Notes: generated by a model from the sequence alone, not told the origin. A stretch of DNA of 64,000 bases from Mercurialis annua (GCF_937616625.2 NC_065570.1:22096046-22160045); one strand, 5' to 3'. Counted from the first letter of the stretch, positions 14,301 through 29,339 are shown. Program-made: numbers and translations.

Positions 14301-16499
14301 TTATGAAACAAATCCAAATGTTTCACCTTTTTCGCAATTTAAGCCAAACGTTCACAAACATTACGAAACAAATCCAAGCGTGTCACCTTTTTAGCAACTT
14401 AAGCCAAACGTTTACAAAAGATACGAAACAAATCCAAGCGTTTCACCTTTTTAGCGATTGAAGCCAAAAATTTACAAACGTTAGGAAACAAATCCAAAAC
14501 TTAAGCCAAACGTTTACAAATGTTACAAAACAAAACCAAATGTTTCACCTTTTTAGCAATTTAAGCCAAACTTTTACAAACGCTACGAAGCAAATCCAAA
14601 TGTTTCCCAACTTACGAAAAAAATTCAAATGTTACGAAAGACAATAAAGTGTTTCACCTTTTTAGCAATTTAAGCCAAACGTTTACAAACATTACAAAAC
14701 AAATTCAAGCATTTCACCTTTTTAGCAATTTAAGCCAAACGTTTACAAACGTTACGAAACAAATCCAAGCGTTTCACCTTTTTAGCGATTTAAGCCAAAT
14801 GCTTACCAACGTTACGAAACAATTCCAAACGTTTCACCTTTTTGTCAATTTAAGCCAAACATTTACAAAGGTTATGAAACAAATCCAAATGTTTCACCTT
14901 TTTAGCAATTTAAGCCAAACGTTTTTCGAAACAAATCCAAGCGTTTCACCTTTTTAAGAATATAAGCTAAACGTTTACAAACGTTACGAAACAAATCCAA
15001 GCGTTTCCATTTTTTAGCAATTAAAGCCAAACATTTACAAAGGTTACGAAACAAATCCAAACGTTTCACCTTTTTAACAATTTAAGCCAAATATTTACAA
15101 ACGTTACGAAACAAATCCAAACGTTTCACCTTTTTAGCGATTTTAGACAAACGTTTACAAACGGTACGAAACAAATCCAAACGTTGAAACTTTTTAGCGA
15201 AAACGTTACGAAACAAATCAAAACGTTTCGGCTTTTTAGTAATTTAAGTCAAACGTTTACAAACGATAGCGAAACAAATCCAAACGTTTTGCCTTTTTAG
15301 CAATGTAAGCCAAACATTTACAAACGTTACGAAACAAATCAAAACGTTTCGCCTTTTTAGAAATTTAAGCCAAACGTTTACAAAAGTTACAAAACAAATC
15401 CAAACGTTTCACCTTTTTAGCGATTTAAGCTGAACGTTTACAAACATTACGAAACGAAACCAAACGTTTTAAACGTTACGGAACAAATTCAAAAGTTTCA
15501 CGTTTTTATCGATTAAAGCCAAACGTTTACAAACGTTATGAAACAAAACCAAGCGTTTCACCTTTTTAGCAATTTAAGCCAAACGTTTACAAACATTACA
15601 AAATAAATCCAAGCGTTTGACCTTTTTAGCAATTTAAGCCAAACGTTTACAAACATTACAAAACAAATCCAACCGTTTCACCTTTTAAGCAATTTAATCC
15701 AAAAGTTTACAAACGTTTAACCTTGTTTTGAGGTTTAAGTCAAACGTTTACAAACGTTACGAAACAAATCCAAATGTTTCCCGTTTTATAAATTTAAGCC
15801 AAACATTTACAAACGTTACGAAATAAATCCAAACGTTTCTCCTTTTTCGCATTTTAAGCGGAACGTTTTGAAACGTTACAAAACAAATACAAACGTTTCG
15901 CCTTTTTGGCGATTTAAGCCAAACGTTTACAAACGTTACGAAAAAAAACCAAACATTTAAAACGTTACGAAACAAATCCAAACGTTTCACATTTTTAGCG
16001 ATTTAAGCCAAACCTTTACAAATGTTACGAAACAAAACCAAGCGTTTCACCTGTTTAGCAATTTAAGCCAAATGTTTACAAACGTTACGAAACAAATCCA
16101 AGCGTTTCATCTTTCTAGCGATTGAAGCCAAACGTTTACAAACATTACGAAACAAATCCAAATGTTTCATCTTTTTAGCGATTTAAGCCAAATGTTTACA
16201 AATGTTGCAAAATAAATCCAAACGGTTCACCTTTTTAGCAATTTAAGCCAAACGTTTACAAACGTTACAAAACAAATCCAAATGTTTCCCAATTTCATAG
16301 ATTTAAGCCAACCTTTTAAAACGTTACGTAACAAATCCAAACATTTCACCTTTTTAGCAATTTATGCCAAACGTTTACAAACATTGCGAAACAAATCCAA
16401 ATGTTTCACCTTTTTAGCGATATAAGCCAAACGTTTAAAAATGTTAAGAAACAAATCCAAACATTTCCCCTTTTTAGCGATTTAAGCCAAACGTTTACA

Positions 16500-19400
16500 A
16501 ACGTTACGAAACAAAACCAAACATCTCAACTTTTTAGCAATTTAAGCCTAACGTTTACAAACGTTACGAAACAAATCCAAACATTTCCCGATTTTAGCGA
16601 TTTAAGCAAAAAGTTCAAAACGTTACAAAACAAATCAAAACATTTCACCTTTTTAGCGATTTATGCCAAACGGTTACAAATGTTACGAAACAAATTCAAA
16701 CATTTCCCCTTTTTAGTGATTGAAGCCAAACGTTTACAAACGTTACGAAACAAATCCAAAAGTTTCACCTTTTTAGCGATTTAAGCCAAATGTTTAGAAA
16801 AGTTACGAAAGAAATCCAAACGGTTCACTTTTTTAGCGATTGAAGCAAAATGTTTACAATTATTATGAAACAAATTCAAATGTTTCAGCTTCTTAGCAAT
16901 TTAAGCCAAACGTTCACAAACATTACAATACAAATCCAAGCGTGTCACCTTTTTAGCAACTTAAACCAAACGTTTACAAAAGATACGAAACAAATCCAAG
17001 AGTTTCACCTATTTAGCAATTTAAGCCAAACGTTTACAAATGTTACGAAACAAATCCAAGCGTTTCACCTTTCTAGCGATTTAAGCCAAACGCTTACAAT
17101 CGTTATGAAACAAATCCAAATGTTTCACCTTTTTAGCGATTTAAGCCAAACGTTTACAAACGTTACGAAACAAATCCAAACGTGTCACCTTTTTAGCGAT
17201 TTAAGACAAACGTTTACAAACGTTAGGAAACAAACCAAACGTTTTGCCTTTTAAGCGATTTAAGCCAAATGTTTACAATCATTAGGAAACAAATCCAAAT
17301 GTTTTACCATTTTAACGATATAAGCCAAACGTTTACCAACGTTATGAAAAAAATCCAAAGGTTTCCCAATTTTAGAGATTTAAGCCAAATGTTTAAAATG
17401 TTACGAAACAAAACCAAACATTTCCCCTTTTTAGCAATTTATGCCAAACATTTACAAAGGTTACGAAATAAATCCAAACGTTTCATCTTTTTAGCGATTG
17501 AAGCGAAACGTTTACAAATGTTACAAAACAAATACAAATGTTTCACCTTTTTAGAGATTTAATCCAAACGTTTACAACTGTTACGAAATAAATCCAAACG
17601 TTTCACCTTTTTGGCAATTTAAGCCAAACCTTTACAAAGGTTACAAAACAAATCAAAGCGTTTCTCCTTTTTGGGAATTTAAGCCAAACATTTACAAACG
17701 TTACGAAACAACTCCAAGGGTTTCACCTTTTTGGCAATTTAAGCCAAACGTTTACAAACGTTACGAAACAAATCCAAGCGTTTCACCTTTTAAGCAATTT
17801 AAGCCAAAAGTCTACAAACGTTATGAAACAATTCCAAACGTTTCACCTTTTAGCGATTTAAGCCAAACGGTTCACTTTTTTAGCGATTGAAACAAAATGT
17901 TTACAAAGGTTATGAAACAAATCCAAATGTTTCACCCTTTTAGCAATTTAAGCAAAACGTTCGCAAACTTTACGAAAAAAATCCAAGCGTGTCACCTTTT
18001 TAGCAACTTAAGCCAAACGTTTATAAAAGATACCAAACAAATCCAAGCGTTTCACCTTTTTAGCGATTGAAGCCAAACATTTACAAACGTTACGAAACAA
18101 ATCCAACAGTTTCACCTTTTTAGCGATTTAAGCCAAATTTTTACAAACGTTGCGAAACAAATCCAAACAGTTCACCTTTTTAGCAATTTAAGCCAAACGT
18201 TTACAAATTTTACAAAACAAATCCAAATGATTCCCAATTTTAGAGATTTAAGCCAAATGTTTAAAACGTTACGAAACAAATCCAAACATTTCATTTAGCA
18301 ATTTATGCCAAACGTTTACAAACGTTACGAAACAAATCCAAATGTTTCACCTTTTTAGTGATATAAGCCAAACGTTTAAAAATGTTACGAAACAAATCCA
18401 AACGTTTCCCCTTTTTAGCGATTTAAGCCGAACATTTACAAACGTTATGAAACAAAACCAAACATCTCACCTTATTAGAAATTTAAGCCTAACATTTACA
18501 AAATTTACAAAACAAATCCAAACATTTCCCGATTTTAGCGATTTAAGCAAAAAGTTTAAAATGTTATGAAACAAATCAAAATATTTCACCTTTTTAGCGA
18601 TTTATGCCAAACATTTACAAATGTTACGAAACAAATCCAAACATTTCCCCTTTCTAGCAATTGAAGCCAAACGTTTACAAACGTTACGAAACAAATCAAA
18701 AAGTTTCACCTTTTTAGCGATTTAAGCCATATGTTTACAAACGTTACGAAACTAATCCAAACGGTTCACTTTTTTATTGATAAAAGAAAAACATTTCAAT
18801 GGTTATGAAACAAATTCAAATGTTTCATCTTCTTAGCAATTTAAGCCAAACGTTCACAAACATTACGAAACAATCCAAGCGTGTCACATTTTAAGCAACT
18901 TAAGAACGTTTAAAAAAGATACGAAACAAATCCAAGCGTTTCACCTTTTAAGAAATTTAAGCCAAACGTTTACAAATGTTACGAAACAAATCCAAGCGTT
19001 TCGCCTTTTAAGCGATATAAGCCAAATGTTTACAAACGTTACGAAACAAATCCAAACATTTCGCCTTTCTAGCGATTTAAGACAAACGTTTACAAACGTT
19101 ACGAAACAAACCAAACGTTTCGCCTTTTAAGCAATTTAAGCCAAATGTTTACAAACGTTATGAAACAAATTCAAATGTTTTACCTTTTTCACGATTAAGC
19201 GAAACGTTACGAAACAAAACCAAATGTTTCTCCTTTTTAGCAATTTAAGCCGAACGTTTACAAACGTTATAAAACAAATCCAAATTTTTCCCAATTTTTG
19301 AGATTTAAGCCAAACGTTTAAAACGTTACGAAAAAAATCCAAACATTTCACCTTTTTAGCAATTTATGCCAAACATTTACAAACGTTACGAAACAAATCC

Positions 19401-22260
19401 AAACGTTTCAGCTTTTTAGTAATTTAAGCCAAACGTTTACAAAAGATACGAAACAAATCCAAGCGTTTCACTTTTTTAGCGATTGAAGCCAAACGTTTAC
19501 AAACGTTACGAAACAAATCCAAAAGTTTCACCTTTTTAGCGATTTAAGCCAAATGTTTACAAACGTTGCGAATAAAATCCAAACGGTCCACCTTTTTAGC
19601 AATTTAAGCCAAACCTTTCCAAACGTTACAAAACAAATCCAAATGTTTCCCAGTTTTAGAGATTTAAGCCAAACGTTTAATATGTTACGAAACAAATCCA
19701 AACATTTCACCTTTTTAGCAATTTATGCCAAACGTTTACAAACATTACGAAACAAATCCAAATATTTCACCTTTTTAGCGATATAAGCCAAACGTTTAAA
19801 AATGTTACGAAACAAATCCAAACGTTTCCCCTTTTTAGCGATTTAAGCCGAACGTTTACAAATGTTACGAAACAAAACCAAACATCTCACCTTTTTAGCA
19901 ATCTAAGCCTAACGTTTACAAACTTTACGAAAATAATCCAAACATTTCCCGATTTTAGCGATTTACGCAAAAAGTTTAAAACGTTAGGAAACAAATCAAA
20001 ACATTTCACCTTTTTAGCGATTTAAGCCAAACGTTTACAAATATTACGAAACAAATCCAAATATTTTCCCTTTTTACCGATTGAAGCCAAACGTTTACAA
20101 ATGTTACGAAACAAATCCAAAAGTTTCACCTTTTTAGCGATTTAAGCCATATGTTTACAAACGTTACAAACAAATCCAAACGTTTCATCTTTTTAGCGAT
20201 TGAAGCGAACCGTTTACAAACGTTACGAAACAAATACAAATATTTCACCTTTTTAGACATTTAATCCAAATGTTTACAACTGTTACGAAACAAATCCAAA
20301 CATTTCACCTTTTTGGCAATTTAAGCCAAACCTTTACAAAGGTTACAAAACAAATTAAAGCGTTTCACCTTTTTGGCAATTTAAGCCAAACATTTACAAA
20401 CGTTACGAAACAACTCAAAGCGTTTCATCTTTTTGGCAATTTAAGCCAAACGTTTACAAACGTTACGAAACAAATCCAAGCGTTTCAAATTTTTAGCAAT
20501 TTAAGCCAAACGTTTACAAACGTTATGAAACAATTCCAAACGTTTCACCTTTTAGCGATTTACGCCAAACGGTTCACTTTTTTAGCGATTGAAGTAAAAT
20601 GTTTACAAAGGTTATGAAACAAATCCAAATGTTTCACCTTTTTAGAAATTTAAACCAAACGTTCACAAACATTACGAAACAAATCTAAGCGTGTCACCTT
20701 TTAAGCAACTTAAGCCAAACGTTTACAAAAGATACGAAACAAATCCAAGCGTTTCACCTTTTTAGCGATTGAAGCCAAACATTTACAAACGTTAGGAAAC
20801 AAATCCAAAAGTTTCACCTTTTTAGCGATTTGAGCCAAATGTTTACAAACGTTGCGAAACAAATCCAAACGGTTCACCTCTTTAGCAATTTAAGCCAAAC
20901 GTTTACAAACGTTACGAAACAAACCAAACGTTTCGCCTTTTAAGAAATTTAAGCCAAATGTTTACAAACGTTAGGAAACAAATCCAAATGTTTTACCTTT
21001 TTAACGATTAAGCCAAACGTTTACAAACGTTACGAAACAAATTCAAACATTTCACCTTATTAACAATTTATGCCAAACATTTACAAACGTTACAAACAAA
21101 TCCAAACGTTTCATCTTTTTAGCGATTGAAGCGAACCGTTTACAAACGTTACGAAACAAATACAAATATTTCACCTTTTTAGACATTTAATCCAAATGTT
21201 TACAACTGTTACGAAACAAATCCAAACGTTTCACCTTTTTGGCAATTTAAGCCAAACCTTTACAAAGGTTACAAAACAAATTAAAGCGTTTCACCTTTTT
21301 GGCAATTTAAGCCAAACATTTACAAACGTTACGAAACAACTCAAAGCGTTTCATCTTTTTGGCAATTTAAGCCAAACGTTTACAAACGTTACGAAACAAA
21401 TCCAAGCGTTTCAAATTTTTAGCAATTTAAGCCAAACGTTTACAAACGTTATGAAACAATTCCAAACGTTTCACCTTTTAGCGATTTACGCCAAACGGTT
21501 CACTTTTTTAGCGATTGAAGTAAAATGTTTACAAAGGTTATGAAACAAATCTAAATATTTCAACTTTTTAGAAATTTAAACCAAACGTTCACAAACATTA
21601 CGAAACAAATCCAAGCGTGTCACCTTTTTAGCAACTTAAGCCAAACGTTTACAAAAGATACGAAACAAATCCAAGCGTTTCACCTTTTTCGCGATTGAAG
21701 CCAAACATTTACAAACGTTAGGAAACAAATCCAAAAGTTTCACCTTTTTAGCGATTTGAGCCAAATGTTTACAAACGTTGCGAAACAAATCCAAACGGTT
21801 CACCTCTTTAGCAATTTAAGCCAAACGTTTACAAACATTACAAGACAAATCCAAATGTTTCCCAATTTTAGAGATTTAAGCCAAACGTTTAAAACATTAC
21901 AAAACAAATCCAAACATTTCACCTTTTTAGCAATTTATGCCAAACGTTCACAAACGTTACGAAACAAATCCAAATATTTCACCTTTTTTGGGATATAAGC
22001 CAAACGTTTAAAAATGTTACGAAACAAATCCAAACGTTTCCCCTTCTTAGCGATTTAAGCCGAACGTTTACAAACGTTACGAAACAAAACCAAACATCTC
22101 ACCTTTTTAGCAATTTAAGCCTAATGTTTACAAACGTTACGAAACAAATCCAAATATTTCCCGATTTTAGCGATTTAAGCAAAAAGTTTAAAACGTTACG
22201 AAACAAATCAAAACATTTCACCTTTTTAGCGATTTATGCCAAACGTTTACAAATGTTACG
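16500..22260 (+). repeat. Higher-order repeat, irregular 1.4-2.2-kb spacing
   Basis: A pair of linked variants, AACCAAACATCTCA followed about 60 bp later by TTCCCGATTTTAGCG and AAGCAAAAAGTT, recurs near 16,514, 18,456, 19,874 and 22,090. Spacings are about 1.94, 1.42 and 2.22 kb. The conserved order of rare variants shows common descent by segmental duplication, while the unequal spacing shows later insertions or deletions of monomer blocks. Confidence 0.65.
20161..21830 (+). repeat. Recent tandem duplication, 926-bp offset
   Basis: Bases 20,161 to about 20,904 align to 21,087 to about 21,830 at a constant offset of 926 bp. By eye I see only a handful of substitutions over roughly 740 bp, and the copies share a missing base (GTTACAAACAAATCC). 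This is much closer than typical neighbouring monomers, so it is among the youngest duplications in the left arm. Confidence 0.85.
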
Positions 22261-25200
22261 AAACAAATCCAAACATTTCCCCTTTTTAGCGATTGATGCC
22301 AAACGTTTGCAAACGTTACGAAACAAATCCAAAAGTTTCACCTTTTTAGCAATTTAAGCCAAATGTTTACAAACGTTACGAAATAAATCCAAACGGTTCA
22401 CTTTTTTAGCGATTGAAGCAAAACGTTTACAATGGTTATGAAACAAATTCAAATGTTACAGTTCTTAGCAATTTAAGCTAAACGTTCACAAACATTACAA
22501 AACAAATCCAAGCATGTCACCTTTTTAGCAACTTAAGCCGAACGTTTACAACAGATACGAAACAAATCCAAGCGTTTCACCTTTTTAGCAATTTAAGCCA
22601 AACGTTTACAAATGTTACGAAACAAATCCAAGTATTTCGCCTTTTTAGCGATTTAAGCCAAAACTTTATAAACGTTACGAAAGAAATCCAAACGTTTCAC
22701 CTTTTTAGCGATTTAAGACAAACGTTATCAAACGTTACGAAACAAACCAAACGTTTCGCCTTTTAAGCGATTTAAGACAAATGTGTACAAACGTTAGGAA
22801 ACAAATCCAAATGTTTTACCTTTTTAACGATTAAGCCAAACGTTTACAAACGTTACGAAACAAAACCAAACGTTTCACCTTTTTAGCAATTTAAGCCAAA
22901 CCTTTACAAACGTTATGAAACAAATCCAAATGTTTCCCAATTTTAGAGATTTAAGCCAAACGTTTGAAACGTGACGAAACAAATCCAAACATTTCACCTT
23001 TTTAGCAATTTATGCCAAACATTTACAAACGTTACGAAAAAAATCCAAACATTTCATCTTTTTAGCGATTGAAGAGAAACGTTTACAAACGTTACGAAAC
23101 AAATTCAAATGTTTCACCTTTTTAGAGATTTAAGCCAAACGTTTAAAACTGTTACGAAACAAATCCAAACGTTTCACCTTTTTGGCAATTTAAGTCAAAC
23201 CTTTACAAAGGTTACAAAACAAATCAAAGCGTTTCACCTTTTTGGCAATTTAAGTCAAACATTTACAAACGCTACGAAACAACTCCAAGCGTTTCACCTT
23301 TTTGGCAATTTAAGCCAAAGGTTATGAAACAAATCAAAGCGTTTCACCTTTTTAGCAATTTAAGCCAAACGTTTACAAACGTTATAAAACAATTCCGAAC
23401 ATTTCACCTTTTTAGCGATTTCAGCGAAACATTTACAAACATTACGAAATAAAACCAAACGTTTCATATTTTTCGCAATTGAAGCCAAACGTTTACAAAT
23501 GTTACGAAACAAATCCAAATATTTCACCTTTTTAGCGATTTAAGCCAAATGTTTACCAACGCTACGAATCAAATCCAAACGGTTCACCTTTTTAGCGATT
23601 GAAGCCAAACGTTTACGATGGTTATGAAACAAATCCAAATGTTTCACTTTTTAGCGATTTAAGCCAAACGTTCACAAACGATAAGAAACAAATCCAAGCG
23701 TTTCACCTTTTTAGCGATTTAAGCCAAACATTTACAAACTTTAGAAACAAATCCAAGCGTATCACTTCTTTAGCAATTTAGGACAAACATTTACAAAATT
23801 TACGAAACAAATCCAAATGTTTCATCTTTTTAGTGATTTAAGCCAAACGTTTACAAACGTGACGAAACAAATACAAATGTTTCACCTTTATAGCGATTTA
23901 AGCCAAACATTTACAAACGTCATCAAAACAAATCCAAATGTTTCATCTTTTTAGAGATTTAAGCCAAGCGTTTACAAACGTTACGATACAAATCCAAACG
24001 TTTCACCTTTTTAGCAATTTAAGTTAAACATTTCGAAACTAATCCAACAGTTTCGCCTTTTTAACAATTTAAGCCAAACGTTTACAAACATTACGAAACG
24101 AATCCAAACGTTTCCCCTTTTAAGCTATTTAATTAGACAAACGTTTACAAATGTTATGAAACAAAACCAAACGTTTAAAACATTACGAAACAAAACCAAA
24201 CGTTTAATATTTTTAGCGATTTAAGCCAAACCTTTACAAACGTTACAAAACAAAACCAAGCATTTAACATTTAGCAATTTAAGCCGAACGTTTACAAACG
24301 TTCTGAAACAAATCCAAGTGTTTTGCCTTTTTTGCAATTTAAGCCAAACGTTTACAAACGTTACGAAACAAATCGAAGTGTTTCAACTTTTTAGCAATTT
24401 AAGCCAAACGTTTACAAATGTTCTGAAACAAATCCAAGCTTTTCACCTTTTTAGCAATTTAAGCCAAACTTTTACAAATGTTCTGAAACAAATCCTAGCT
24501 TTTCACTTTTTTAGCAATTTAAGCCAAACGTTTACAAACGTTACAAAATAAATCCAAGCGTTTTACCTTTTTAGCAATTTAAGCCAAACGTTTACAAACG
24601 TGACGAAACAAATCCAAGCGTTTCACCTTTTTAGCGATTTAAGTCAAACATTTACAAACGTTATCAAAACAAATCCAAATGTTTCATCTTTTTAGAAATT
24701 TAAGCCAAGCGTTTACAAACGTTATAATACAAATCCAAACGTTTCACCTTTTTAGCAATTTAAGCCAAACGTTTCGAAACTAATCCAACAGTTTTGCCTT
24801 TTTAGTAACTTAAGCAAAATGTTGACAAATATTATGAAACAAATCCAAGCGTTTCACCTTTTTATCAATTTAAGCCAAACGTTTACAAACGTTACGAAAC
24901 AAATTCAAGCGTTTCACCTTTTTATCAATTTAAGCCAAACGTTACAAACGTTACGAAACAAATCCAAGCGTTTCACCTTTTTAGCGACTTAAGCCGAACG
25001 TTTACAAACGTTACGAAACAAAACGAAACCTCTCACCTTTTTAGCAATTTAAGCCTTACAAACGTTACGAAACAAATCCAAACATTTCCCCTTTTTAGCG
25101 ATTTAAGCCAAAAGTTTAAAACGTTTCGAAACAAATCCAAACATTTCACCTTTTTAGTGATTTATGCCAAACGTTTAGAAATGTTACGAAACAAATCCAA

Positions 25201-26871
25201 ACGTTTCACCTTTTTAGCGATTGAAGCCAAACGTTTACAAACGTTACGAAACACATCCCAAAGTTTCAGCTTTTTAGCGATTTAAGCCAAATGTTGACAA
25301 ATGTTACGAAACAAATCCAAACGGTTCACTTTTTTAGCGATTGAAGCAAAACGTTTACAAAGGTTATGAAACAAATCCAAATGTTTCACCTTTTTCGCAA
25401 TTTAAGCCAAACGTTCACAAACATTAAGAAACAAATCCAAGCGTGTCACCTTTTTATAAACTTAAGCCAAACGTTTACAAAAGATACAAAACAAATCCAA
25501 GCGTTTCACCTTTTTAGCAGTTTAAACCAAAAGTTTACAAATGTTATGAAACAAATCCAAGTGTTTCACCTTTCTAGCGATTTAAACCAAACGCATACAA
25601 TATTTATGAAACAAATCCAAATGTTTCACCTTGTTAGCGATTTAAGCCAAACGTTTACAATTGTTACGAAACAAATCCAAACGTGTCACCTTTTTAGGGA
25701 TTTAAGACAAACGTTTACAAACGTTACGAAACAAACCAAACGTTTCGCCTTTTAAGCGATTTAAGCCAAATATTTACAAACGTTAGGAAACAAATCCAAA
25801 TGTTGTACCTTTTTAACGATTAAGCCAAACGTTTACAAACGTTACGAAACAAAACCAAGCGGTTCACCTTTTTAGCAATTTAAGCCAAACGTTTACAAAC
25901 GTTATGAAACAAATCCAAAGGTTTCCCAATTTTAGAGATTTAAGCCAAACGTTTAAACTGTTACGAAACAAATCCAAACATTTCACCTTTTTAGCAATTT
26001 ATGCAAAACATTTACAAACGTTACGAAACAAATCCAAATGTTTCATCTTTTTAGCTATTGAAGCGAAACGTTTACAAACGTTACGAAACAAATACAAATG
26101 TTTCACCTTTTTAAAGATTTAAGCGAAACGTTTACAACTGTTGCTAAACAAATCCAAACGTTTCATCTTTTTGGCAATATAAGCCAAACCTTTAAAAATG
26201 TTATAAAACAAATCAAAGCGTTTCCCCTTTTTGGCAATTTAAGCCAAACATTTACAAACGTTACGAAACAACTCCAAGCGTTTCACCTTTTTGGCAATTT
26301 AAGCCAAACGTTTACAAACGTTACGAAACAAATCCAAACGTTTCATATTTTTAGCGATTGAAGCCAAACGTTTACAAACGTTACAAAAGATATCCAAATG
26401 TTTCACCTTTTTAGCGATTTAAGCCAAATGTTTACCAACGTTACGAAACAAATCCAAACGGTTCACCTTTTTTGCGAGTGAAGCCAAACGTTTACAATGG
26501 TTATGAAACAAATCCAAATGTTTCACTTTTTAGCGATTTAAGCCAAACGTTCACAAACGATACGAAATAGATCCAAGCGTTTCACCTTTTTAGCGATTTA
26601 AGCCAAACGTTTACAAACGTTACGAAACAAATCCAAGCATTTCACTTCGTTAGCAATTTAAGCCAAACATTTACAAAATTTACGAAACAAATCCAAAAGT
26701 TTCATCTTTTTAGCGATTTAATCCAAACGTTTACAAACGTGACGAAACAAATCCAAACGTTTCACCTTTTTAGCGATTTAAGCCAAACATTTACAAACGT
26801 TATCAAAATAAATCCAAATGTTTCATCTTTTTTAGAGATTTAACCCAAGCGTTTACAAACGTTACGATACA

Positions 26872-26881
26872 AACGTTACAC
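26872..26881. repeat. Target-site duplication, left copy
   Basis: AACGTTACAC directly before the MITE, matching AACGTTTCAC directly after it with one mismatch. The duplicated stretch is the start of satellite half B, and the satellite resumes in phase from the right copy, as expected after insertion into a monomer. The monomer just to the left appears to lack about 6 bp. Confidence 0.65.
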
Positions 26882-27284
26882 GGATATTAAACTCCCTGGG
26901 TAACTAGAGTTACCTCGAATTACATAATGATCATTAAACTTGATTTTGTTACAAAATGGTCACTGAACTATACCTTTTGTTACAAAGGGGTATCACTCAT
27001 ATAAAACGCAACATTTTTGCTTACATGGCAAGCTTTAATTACAAAAAGATACATAGTTCAGTGATCTTTTTGCAATAAAAAGTATAACTTAATGACTTTT
27101 TTGTAATTCATGAAAAGTTTAGTATTCTTTTAGTAACAACATAAGCATGAAAACGATGTGTTTTATATGGGTGACACCCCTTTGTAGAAAAGGTATAGTT
27201 CAGTGACCATTTTGTAACAAAATGAAGTTTAGTGATCATTATGTAATTCGAGGTAACCCTGGTGACCCAGGGAGTTTAATATCC
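26882..27284. mobile_element. Mutator-like MITE (403 bp, long terminal inverted repeats)
   Basis: A 403-bp non-satellite insertion that begins GGATATTAAACTCCCTGGGT and ends with its near-exact reverse complement. The two ends pair over roughly 100 bp with few mismatches, including the stretches around ATTACATAATGATCA and TGGTCACTGAACTATACC. Weaker pairing continues inward to about 150 bp (ATATAAAAC...), so the element could fold into one long hairpin. It has no open frame and must be non-autonomous. Flanking 10-bp repeats (AACGTTACAC / AACGTTTCAC) fit the 9-11-bp target duplications of Mutator-like elements; the family assignment is an inference from that length and the long inverted repeats. 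It is the only transposon seen inside either satellite arm. Confidence 0.85.
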
Positions 27285-27294
27285 AACGTTTCAC
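27285..27294. repeat. Target-site duplication, right copy
   Basis: AACGTTTCAC directly after the MITE, from which the satellite continues as CTTTTTAGTAGTTTAAGCC. It pairs with 26,872-26,881 with one mismatch. Confidence 0.65.
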
Positions 27295-29339
27295 CTTTTT
27301 AGTAGTTTAAGCCAAACGTTTACAAACGTTTCAAACAAATCCAACAGTTTCGCCTTTTTAGCAATTTAAGCCAAACGTTTACAAATGTTACGAAACAAAA
27401 TCAAACGTTTAAAACGTTACGAAACAAATCCAATGGTTTAATATTTTTAGCGATTTAAGCCAAACCTTTACAAACGTTACGAAACAAAACCAAGTGTTTA
27501 ACATTTTTAGCAATTTAAGCCAAACGTTTACAAAAGTTCCGAAACAAATCCAAGCGATTCACCTTTTTAGCAATATAAGTTAAATGTTTACAAACGTTCC
27601 GAAACAAATCCAAGCGTTTCACCTTTTTAGCAATTTAAGCCAAACGTTTACAAATGTTCTTAAACAATTCGAAGCTTTTCACCTTTTTAGCAATTTAAGC
27701 AAAACATTTAAAAACGTTACGAAACAAATCCAAGCGTTTCACCTTTTTAGCAATTTAAGCCAAACATTTACAAATGTTCTGAAACAAATCCAAGCCTTTC
27801 ACTTTTTTAGCAATTTAAGCCAAACGTTTACAAACGTTACGAAACAAATCCAAGCGTTTTACCTTTTTAGCAATTTAAGCCAAACGTTTGCAAATGTTCC
27901 GAAACAAATCCAAGAGTTTCCATCTTTTTAGTAATTTAAGCAAAATGCTGACAAACATTACGAAACAAATCCAAGCATTTCACCTTTTTAGCAATTTAAG
28001 CCATACGTTTACAAACGTTACGAAACAAATCAAAGTGTTTCACCTTTTTAGCAATTTAAGCGAAACGTTTACAAACGTTCCGAAAACAAAACCAAATGTT
28101 TCACTTATTTAGCAATTTAAGCAAAACGTTGGCAAACGTTACGAAACAAATTCAAGCTTTTCACCTTTTTAGCAATTTAAGCCAAACGTTTACAAACGTT
28201 ACGAAACAAATCCAAACGTTTCACCTTTTTAGCGACTTAAGCCGAACGTTTACAAACGTTACGAAACAAAACCAAACCTCTCACCTTTTTAGCAATTTAA
28301 GCCTAACGTTTACAAACGTTACGAAACAAATTCAAACATTTCCCCATTTTAGCGATGTAAGCCAAAGTTTAAAACGTTACGATACAAATCCAAACATTTC
28401 ACCTTTTTAGCGATTTATGCCAAACGTTTACAAATGTTACGAAACAAATCCAAACGTTTCCCCTTTTTAGCGATTAAAGCCAAACGTTTACAAACGTTAC
28501 GAAACACATCCCAAAGTTTCATCATTTTAGCGATTTAAGCCAAATGTTTACAAAACGTTACGAAACAAATCCAAACGGTTCACTTTTTTAGCGATTGAAG
28601 CAAAACATTTACAAAGGTTATGAAACAAATCCAAATGTTTCACCTTTTTCGCAATTTAAGCCAAACGTTCACAAACATTACAAAACAAATCCAAGCGTGT
28701 CACCTTTTTAGCAACTTAAGCCAAACATTTACAAAAGATACGAAACAAATGCAAGCGTGTCACCTTTTTAGCAATTTAAACTAAACGTTTACAAATGTTA
28801 CGAAACAAATCCAAGCGTATCCCCTTTCTAGCGATTTAAGCCAAACGCTTACAATATTTATGAAACAAATCCAAACATTTCACCTTTTTAGCGATTAAAG
28901 CCCAACGTTTACAAACGTTACGAAACAAATCCAAATATTTCACCTTTTTAGCGATTTAGGACAAACATTTACAAACGTTACGAAACAAACCAAACGTTTC
29001 GCTTTTTAAGCGATTTAAGCCAAATGTTTACAAACGTTAGGAAAAAAATCCAAATGTTTTACCTTTTTAACGATTAAGCCAAACTTTTACAAACGTTACA
29101 AAACCAAAACCAAACGTTTCCCCTTTTTAGCAATTTAAGCCAAACGTTTACAAACGTTATGAAACAAATCCAAATGTTTCCCAATTTTCGAGATTTAAAC
29201 CAAACGTTTAAAACGTTACGAAAAAAATCCAAACATTTCATCTTTTTAGCAATTTATGCCAAACATTTACAAACGTCACAAAACTAATCCAAACATTTCA
29301 TCTTTTTAGCGATTGAAGCGAAACGTTTACAAATGTTAC

